DNA from: Branchipolynoe longqiensis
Lineage: Eukaryota; Annelida; Polychaeta; Phyllodocida; Polynoidae
NCBI GenBank assembly: GCA_030323885.1
Contig: CM059186.1
Location: forward strand, 169,245,230 to 169,309,229
Direction of reading: 5' to 3'
Length of the DNA stretch: 64,000 nt
The stretch's first letter is position 1. Each line of letters opens with the position of its first letter. Below the pieces are notes generated by a model, which did not search any database, had not been told where the DNA came from, and was given only the letters and a program-made list of their open reading frames with translations. A program made the translations under genes and the position numbers. Shown here piece after piece: positions 58,827 to 64,000 of this stretch.

Positions 58827-61544
58827 GGCAGTGGTTGGCCCGAACTGCGTGTCGCGCGGGCGGCGCAGTTGGATTGCCCCTCTAGTGTTGTGAGTAGTAG
58901 CGGGGAAGTGGGCGTTGCTGCATTGGGGGAGTTTGCCGAAATGGTTACTTTTGGTACGATGGAGGAGTGCGTGGCGCCTTCTGTGGTATCTCGGTCCCTT
59001 GATGGAAGCTTGCCTGCCCATCTTATACCTTTGGCTATGGGGTGTGAGGTGGTTGATGAGTCTGACCGTTCGCAGGTTGTGGAATTTCTGGGTAGGAATA
59101 CTCGGGTTTTCGCGGTGCCTGGTGAGACGTTGGGCTGGACTGAGGTGGTGAAGCATGGCATTGATGTCGGTGAGTCTGCTGCTTTTAGGATTCCCTATCG
59201 GCGTTTCGTGCATTCAAAGAAAGAGGCACTGGAGACGGAGCTGCATAAGCTGCTAGATAGTGGGGTGATTAGGAGTAGTGATTCACCGTGGAGTTCACCT
59301 GTCCATTTAGTCAAGAAAAAAGATGGTTCTATCCGTTTTTGCATTGACTATAAAAAACTCAATACTGTGACGCGGAAAAATGCTTACCCATTACCGCGCA
59401 TAGACGAGTCGCTCGAGAGTTTAGGGGGTAATGAGTGGTTTTGCACTCTGGATCTGCAATCTGGGTATCATCAGGTAGCAATGAATCCGGAGGATATTGC
59501 TAAAACTGCTTTTAGCACTCACTTAGGCTTATTCGAGTGGAACGTGATGCCGTTTGGGCTTTGTAATGCTCCAGCCACGTTCGAAAAGATGATGACGGAT
59601 ATGCTAGCTGGTCTTCAGTGGAAGATCTGCTTGGTGTATTTGGATGATATCATTGTCTTTGGTCGGACACTGACTGAATGTCGGGATCGGCTTCAAGCAG
59701 TGTTTGATCGTTTACGTTCCTATGGGCTGAAACTCAAGGCTTCAAAGTGTAGACTTTTTAGGCGTGAGACGCAGTACCTGGGGCGGGTGGTTTCTGCGAA
59801 AGGGATTAAGGCAGACCCGGAAAAGCTCTCTGCAATTGCGGGGTGGCCCAGACCTGAGGATATGAAGGAAGTGAGATCATTCCTTGGGTTTGTGTCATAT
59901 TATCGCGATTTCATTGCTGATTTTGCGCGGTTGGCTGTTCCTTTGCAGGACTTGGTCGTTACCACGAAAAAAATTAAATTTGTGTTGGGCGACGCTCAGG
60001 AGGCATTTCTGGGCTTGAAAGGTGCCTTTACTCAGACCCCAGTGCTGCGATATCCGCGAGCGGTGGGGCAGTTCATTCTGGACACTGATGCATCGGGGTT
60101 TGCAATCTCAGGCGTGTTAAGTCAGGTTCAGGATGGGGTAGAGGTCCCGTTGTCTTTTGCGAGTAACAAACTTAATAAAGCGCAGCGGAATTACTGCACG
60201 ACGAAGCGGGAGTTGATGGCTATCGTCGTGTATAGCAGGAAGTGGAAACATTTCTTGATAGGGTCGGATTTTATTATCCGGACTGATCATCATTCTCTTC
60301 GTTGGTTGTTGAATTTTAAGGAGGCGGAGGGGATGATGGGGCGTTGGTTGGCCACTTTATCTGAATATGGTGTGACAAATGAGCATATTGTGTACAGGAA
60401 AGGGGTGGATCATATCAACGCAGATATTCTGAGTAGAATCCCGGTGCGTAAGTGCGGCCGGGGTGATTGCACGGACTGTGGCGTGCATAATTGTGCACTC
60501 GCAGCAATTTCTGCGATGTGTCTGGCGGACATAGATGATGATGAGCTTTGGACGTTATCAGAGGTTCGCTTGGCGCAGCGCCAAGATCCCTCCATACTGC
60601 GTGTGATTGAGTGGTTGGAGGTGGGCCGCTCGAAACCTCTGCGTGACGAGCTGGCGGTGGAGAATGCAGAGACTCGTAAGATTATAAATCAATGGGATCT
60701 GTTGGAACTGCGTGAGGGTGTCCTCTGCAGGTGGAAGGTAGTGGGTGAAGACCTACGCAGTCGCCTGCAGATCGTCGTGCCATTTGCATTGCGCGATGAT
60801 GTGTTGTTGTTTTGTCATGGGCATTCTACAGCTACGCACTTTGGGCATGTTCGCTCCACCAAGCATTTAGCTTGGCGGTTCTATTGGCCTGGCATGACTT
60901 CTGATATTAGGCGGTGGGTACGCACTTGTCATAAATGTCAGGTGGTTAAGCCAGGGGAAGGGATCGCTAAGCTACCGTTGACTCAGGAATTGTCTGGGCA
61001 TCGGTGGCACCGTCTAGCGTGTGACTTTGTGTCCGGGTTTAAGACGACGTCTAGGGGGAATGTGGTGATGATGGTAGTCCAAGACTATTACACTAAGTAT
61101 GTGCAAGTGTACCCCTTAAAAGATCACACTGCACCCACTGCAGCGCAGGCATTGGTTGATAACTGGGTTTTGGTATTCGGTGCCCCGATGCGGATCCATT
61201 CGGATCAAGGACGGGAATTTGAGTCCACACTGTTCCAGTCCATGTTGCGCTTGTTGGGCGTTAAGAAAACGCGTACGAACCCGTACTGTCCACAATCGGA
61301 TGGTATGGTAGAGCGTTTTAATAAGACGTTGATATCTGCGTTGGCTTGTACCGTGAATGACTTTCAGGATGATTGGGATTTACAGGTCAAGTTTGTGGCA
61401 CACGCATATAACTGTACGGAGCATGCATCTACGGGTGTGACTCCAAACAGGTTACTATTTGGGGAGGAGCTCCGACTGGCAGCTGATCTGCAGTTTGGGG
61501 TGGTGAATCGTCAAGTAGACCGCCTTGTGAAATTGTGTTTGTAA
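58827..61544 (+). CDS. Gypsy reverse transcriptase, RNase H and integrase
   Basis: In frame with the protease after the TAG, about 900 codons without a stop. RT: PYRRFVHSKKEALETEL, WSSPVHLVKKKDGSIRFCID, LDLQSGYHQVAMNPED, PFGLCNAPATFEKMM and the catalytic YLDD at 59637-59648. RNase H: FILDTDASGFAISGVLSQ, CTTKRELMAIV and RTDHHSLRWL. Integrase: an HHCC zinc finger (HSTATHFGH to CHKCQ), then the D-D-E core with CDFVSGF, IHSDQGREF and GMVERFNKT. It makes the DNA copy and joins it to the chromosome. It ends at 61544 by a frameshift; the rest follows in another frame. Confidence 0.85.
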   Translation, partial: GSGWPELRVARAAQLDCPSSVVSSSGEVGVAALGEFAEMVTFGTMEECVAPSVVSRSLDGSLPAHLIPLAMGCEVVDESDRSQVVEFLGRNTRVFAVPGETLGWTEVVKHGIDVGESAAFRIPYRRFVHSKKEALETELHKLLDSGVIRSSDSPWSSPVHLVKKKDGSIRFCIDYKKLNTVTRKNAYPLPRIDESLESLGGNEWFCTLDLQSGYHQVAMNPEDIAKTAFSTHLGLFEWNVMPFGLCNAPATFEKMMTDMLAGLQWKICLVYLDDIIVFGRTLTECRDRLQAVFDRLRSYGLKLKASKCRLFRRETQYLGRVVSAKGIKADPEKLSAIAGWPRPEDMKEVRSFLGFVSYYRDFIADFARLAVPLQDLVVTTKKIKFVLGDAQEAFLGLKGAFTQTPVLRYPRAVGQFILDTDASGFAISGVLSQVQDGVEVPLSFASNKLNKAQRNYCTTKRELMAIVVYSRKWKHFLIGSDFIIRTDHHSLRWLLNFKEAEGMMGRWLATLSEYGVTNEHIVYRKGVDHINADILSRIPVRKCGRGDCTDCGVHNCALAAISAMCLADIDDDELWTLSEVRLAQRQDPSILRVIEWLEVGRSKPLRDELAVENAETRKIINQWDLLELREGVLCRWKVVGEDLRSRLQIVVPFALRDDVLLFCHGHSTATHFGHVRSTKHLAWRFYWPGMTSDIRRWVRTCHKCQVVKPGEGIAKLPLTQELSGHRWHRLACDFVSGFKTTSRGNVVMMVVQDYYTKYVQVYPLKDHTAPTAAQALVDNWVLVFGAPMRIHSDQGREFESTLFQSMLRLLGVKKTRTNPYCPQSDGMVERFNKTLISALACTVNDFQDDWDLQVKFVAHAYNCTEHASTGVTPNRLLFGEELRLAADLQFGVVNRQVDRLVKLCL

Positions 61545-62182
61545 GATGGTTGGAGCATAGCTTTCACCATGCGTATAGCGCAGTTCGCGATGCTTTGGGT
61601 CGGGCAGCGGTTCGTCAGAAATCTGACTACGGGCCGGCTGCGTGGCGCCAGTTCAAAGTGGGGGACCGGGTGGTGCGGTATCATGCGCCGCTAGCTCGGG
61701 TCAAACTCGCGAAGAATTGGGATGGTCCCTTTACTATAACAGAAGTTGTCTCTGACACCACAGTTATTATGAAGGGCAAGGATGGTAAATACCGTAAATC
61801 TAACGTTAGACGTCTTAAGCTTTACACTGAGCAGATGTCTAGAAACGCTGGACCATCCTCTTGGCTGGATGCACATGTAGGGGACGAGCCCGCACCTGCG
61901 AAGGTGGAGGCTGGCACTATAGATGCGTTCAGTCAGAAGAAAGTACCTGGGCTTCCAGTTACTGCGGAGGAGGCTATGCGCCCTAGGCGGCATAGGCCTA
62001 ATAAATGGAAAAATAAACGTCGGTGTCGTTCTAGATCAGTGTCTGATGCCGATAGTATTATTTCTGTACGCAGTAGCTCGGGTAGTGACAGCGACTTTGT
62101 ACCAGTTAGACAGGGGTCTGATGTGGGCTCGGATGCACCGCCGGTGCGGGGATCTGAGCATTTAGCATTACGGCGCAGATAA
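61535..62182 (+). pseudogene. Gypsy integrase C-terminal part, frameshifted
   Basis: Continues the integrase after a one-base frame change near 61535: WLEHSFHHAYSAVRDALG, WRQFKVGDRVVRYHAPLA, KLAKNWDGPFTITEVVSDTT (an SH3-like GPF motif typical of Gypsy integrases) and GKYRKSNVRRLKLY. The tail is Ser/Arg-rich (RRCRSRSVSDADSI). It lacks an own start codon. Confidence 0.75.
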
Positions 62183-62206
62183 CTGGTATGGGGTGGGGTA
62201 GTAGGT

Positions 62207-63196
62207 ATTAGGCTACTCCACCCTGGTGTTGTTTGGTCTCCGGGGGTTGGGGTTACATTATGTATGTCAATCCCTGTTACAACGCAGTACATTTGTTCAG
62301 TTAAACTTTGCTACGCAGTTATTTGAGAGTAGTAGGGAAAGACCGGGGGCCCCGGGGGCGCCAATGAATGGGCGCAGTTACTACTGTTCTGCGTAATGCC
62401 TCTGCCTAAGCCGTGTGTTGATTATCTGCTATTTCTTGTGTAACGCGTGGGGTAGTTGACGGGGCGTACTGCGTATTGGCTATGGGAGCCGCGGGGAGTG
62501 TTTATGTATGCTGCGGGCATGGGTTTGTAACTGGTTATACTGTTCAGTTAAGCGTATCTGGGCCACTTATAGCATGTGCGTGTAACCGGGCGAGGGGTTG
62601 TTGACGCTACGCAGTGCGGTTTGTTGTTGTTGGGCACTGCGTGAGTGGCGGAGACCTGTTGCCGGGGGTGGCTCGGTATTGTGCAATGGCTGGCGGGCCA
62701 CGTGGTAGAGCTAACTAGGTCACTCGGACATTCTGCAATGACTGCGGGGGGGGGGATTCTCCGGGGCCACGTGGTGCGGTGACGTCAGCGGTACTGCGGG
62801 GCCGGGGGAGTGCCGCCGTCGGGTGATTTGATTGGTTCCTATGTTGGTCGCACTGGGTGTACCGGTGGCGAACCTGGTGTTTCGTGAGTGAGGTAAGCGC
62901 TCTCTGGTTGGTTCGTCGGCTGGACTCTGCAGTACTGCGAGGGAGCACGTGGAGTTAGTCACTCTACCGTCTGCCGGCGGACGAGGTGGGTGTTTTTGTT
63001 TCTGTACAGTTACCCATCTCACGCATACTCTGTATTGTGTTTAAGTTGTCCATTTGTACATAGAGTATTGCAAGGCCGGCCACGTCTGTGTTTGTCTGTG
63101 CGTTTAGGCGCACAGGCCGGACACAGCGTGTGCGGCGATCGTCGGTGGTGAGGGAGACACGGCTGAGCTGCCTGCGCAGTTCGTCGTGTTTCTATC
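62207..63196. other. Non-coding UTR/LTR-like region rich in ACTGCG
   Basis: No long open frame. ACTGCG or CGCAGT occurs about ten times, and a symmetric GGGGGCCCCGGGGGCG lies near 62347-62362. It could be the 3' LTR/UTR of the Gypsy element or the 5' LTR of a following related one; no matching second copy lies in the window. Confidence 0.4.
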
Positions 63197-64000
63197 ATGG
63201 CCGACGATGAGTTAGCTTCGCCCGGCTCCCCTTTGCGGGATGCCGAGGCTGACACTTCTCTCGATCGTCTCTTTGCAGAGGTTGAGGGTAGGCACGATTA
63301 GACCTTTAGGCGGTGGGACGGTTGCCTTAGCAATGTCTCCATCGCTGTCTAGCCCGCTGCTGTCGCCCGTGTTGACGGTGTCCAGAGGTCCTCGGAGAGG
63401 TGTGGATGTCGGGTCAGTTTCTCCATTGGGGGTTGCTGGCCTGTCGCTGCGCTCTCCTGAGGTGCTGTTGACACCACAGCGCGTGTCCTCTAGGGTAGTG
63501 GCTGATCGGACGACGGTTAGTACTGACGAGCTGGCACGCTTTCGAGCGTGGCAGGCCGATCAGGCGATGACAGTCGGGTCAGCGTGTTCATCCTGTACGG
63601 ATCCATTCTCCCTTAGCCCAGCTGATGGGGGGGTGGCCCAGTCTCTTGGCGGTGGTTCGTCTGGTTCACGCCAGGTGGCGCCACCAGCCGCTGTTGCTGG
63701 CCGACCTCTTGCGGATACGCCCGTGAGCTCTGGGGTAGTAGGGACTAGTGCCTCTGGGCAGCTGGTTCTGGCTCCTCATGACAGCGGGCGGATAGCAGGG
63801 GGAGGTTCTGGGGGTGCGATGGACGTAGACCCGGTGTTATCAATCCCGGTTGTGGGCAGTGAGCAGCCAAGGCGTCCTGCCCCTTCCACAGGTGCCGTAG
63901 CCCTATCAGAGGCACAGGTGAGAACTGCGGTGCGGAAAGCAAAGGCTTCCATACTGCGTGACACTGGTTCTCAGCCTGTAGAGAAAAAGGTGGAGATATC
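63197..64000 (+). CDS. Gag-like ORF, incomplete at right edge
   Basis: A short frame from ATG 63197 (MADDELASPGSPLRDAEADT) stops at 63298-63300. The +1 frame, with an ATG at 63333, is open to the window end (about 222 codons: SPSLSSPLLSPVLTVSRGP, STDELARFRAWQADQAM, GGVAQSLGGGSSGSRQVAPP, AVRKAKASILRDTG). Composition, the RxxAW motif and Gly/Ser-rich blocks resemble the gag N-terminus at 54827, so I take it for the gag of a second, related element. GAGG-GTAGGC at 63283-63291 could also be a splice donor joining the two frames. Not recognised beyond that. Confidence 0.45.

Larger units (their letters stand above)
54733..62206 (+). mobile_element. Gypsy/Ty3-type LTR retrotransposon, internal region
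   Basis: Order PBS, gag with CCHC knuckle, protease, RT-RNase H, integrase, C-terminal domain, purine-rich tract (GGTATGGGGTGGGGTAGTAGG at 62186; first 20 bases of it are purine-rich). RT-RH before integrase is the Ty3/Gypsy order. Gag and pol are broken by three to four frame changes and one in-frame stop. No 3' LTR matching the left flank is visible up to 64000. Confidence 0.85.

Noticed and set aside
54260..62600. Paired LTRs for the Gypsy element
   Set aside because: I compared the DNA before the primer-binding site with 62200-64000 by eye and found no matching copy, so LTR limits are not given.

Overview
The window looks like a repeat-packed intergenic or intronic region of an animal genome. 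Spliced transposon genes, tRNA-derived SINEs, several LINE lineages, a PIF/Harbinger DNA transposon, a Gypsy retrotransposon and three Ngaro/DIRS-like tyrosine-recombinase (YR) retrotransposons sit next to each other, with many microsatellites. An invertebrate metazoan fits this mix best; I cannot fix the phylum from sequence alone. Only one stretch looks like host coding sequence: a single symmetric exon at 13880-14047 on the minus strand that encodes a sushi/CCP-like module.

Layout. 1-6.9 kb: a decayed tyrosine recombinase, a foldback element, a 5'-truncated CR1-like LINE, SINEs, a GCATGC-rich inverted-repeat element and a 20-bp minisatellite. 6.9-12.5 kb: Ngaro-like element 1 with a complete A1...B1-A2-B2 split-repeat layout, ending exactly at a 500-N assembly gap. 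13-14.8 kb: the CCP-like exon and AT-rich DNA. 14.8-20.0 kb: Ngaro-like element 2 (minus strand), with the same layout but its recombinase gene deleted. 20-25.9 kb: microsatellites, three back-to-back copies of the GCATGC element and two LINE tails. 25.9-34.4 kb: a 5.3-kb PIF/Harbinger element with both its genes (a Myb/SANT-like protein and a DDE transposase in three exons), bracketed and abutted by related palindromic MITEs. 34.4-48.3 kb: SINEs, a tandem array of a tRNA-headed SINE, two LINEs of one family, 66-bp, 36-bp and ~125-bp tandem arrays and a pogo-like MITE. 48.3-53.9 kb: a 470-bp inverted repeat enclosing a gag-only Ngaro-like element 3 and a smaller nested inverted repeat. 54.7-62.2 kb: a Gypsy-type element (gag, protease, RT, RNase H, integrase) carrying several disabling changes. 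62.2-64 kb: UTR- or LTR-like DNA and a gag-like ORF running off the right edge.

How it fits together. The most informative signals come from comparing the three Ngaro-like elements. All three end gag at a G-GAT-TTT or G-GTT-TTT heptamer touching, or one codon before, the gag stop, and pol continues in the -1 frame. Each A repeat contains, at or near its outer end, a short palindrome that could be a recombinase site. Elements 1 and 2 share a splice-acceptor-like sequence between RNase H and the recombinase, and identical motifs at the start of B and in the A2-B2 spacer. Element 2 has an intact gag and a nearly intact pol but no recombinase, so it would need one supplied in trans. In the Harbinger cluster the autonomous element and two non-autonomous relatives are joined end to end with only a CTG target triplet between them. 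Everything here was read by eye; no alignment or database search was run.
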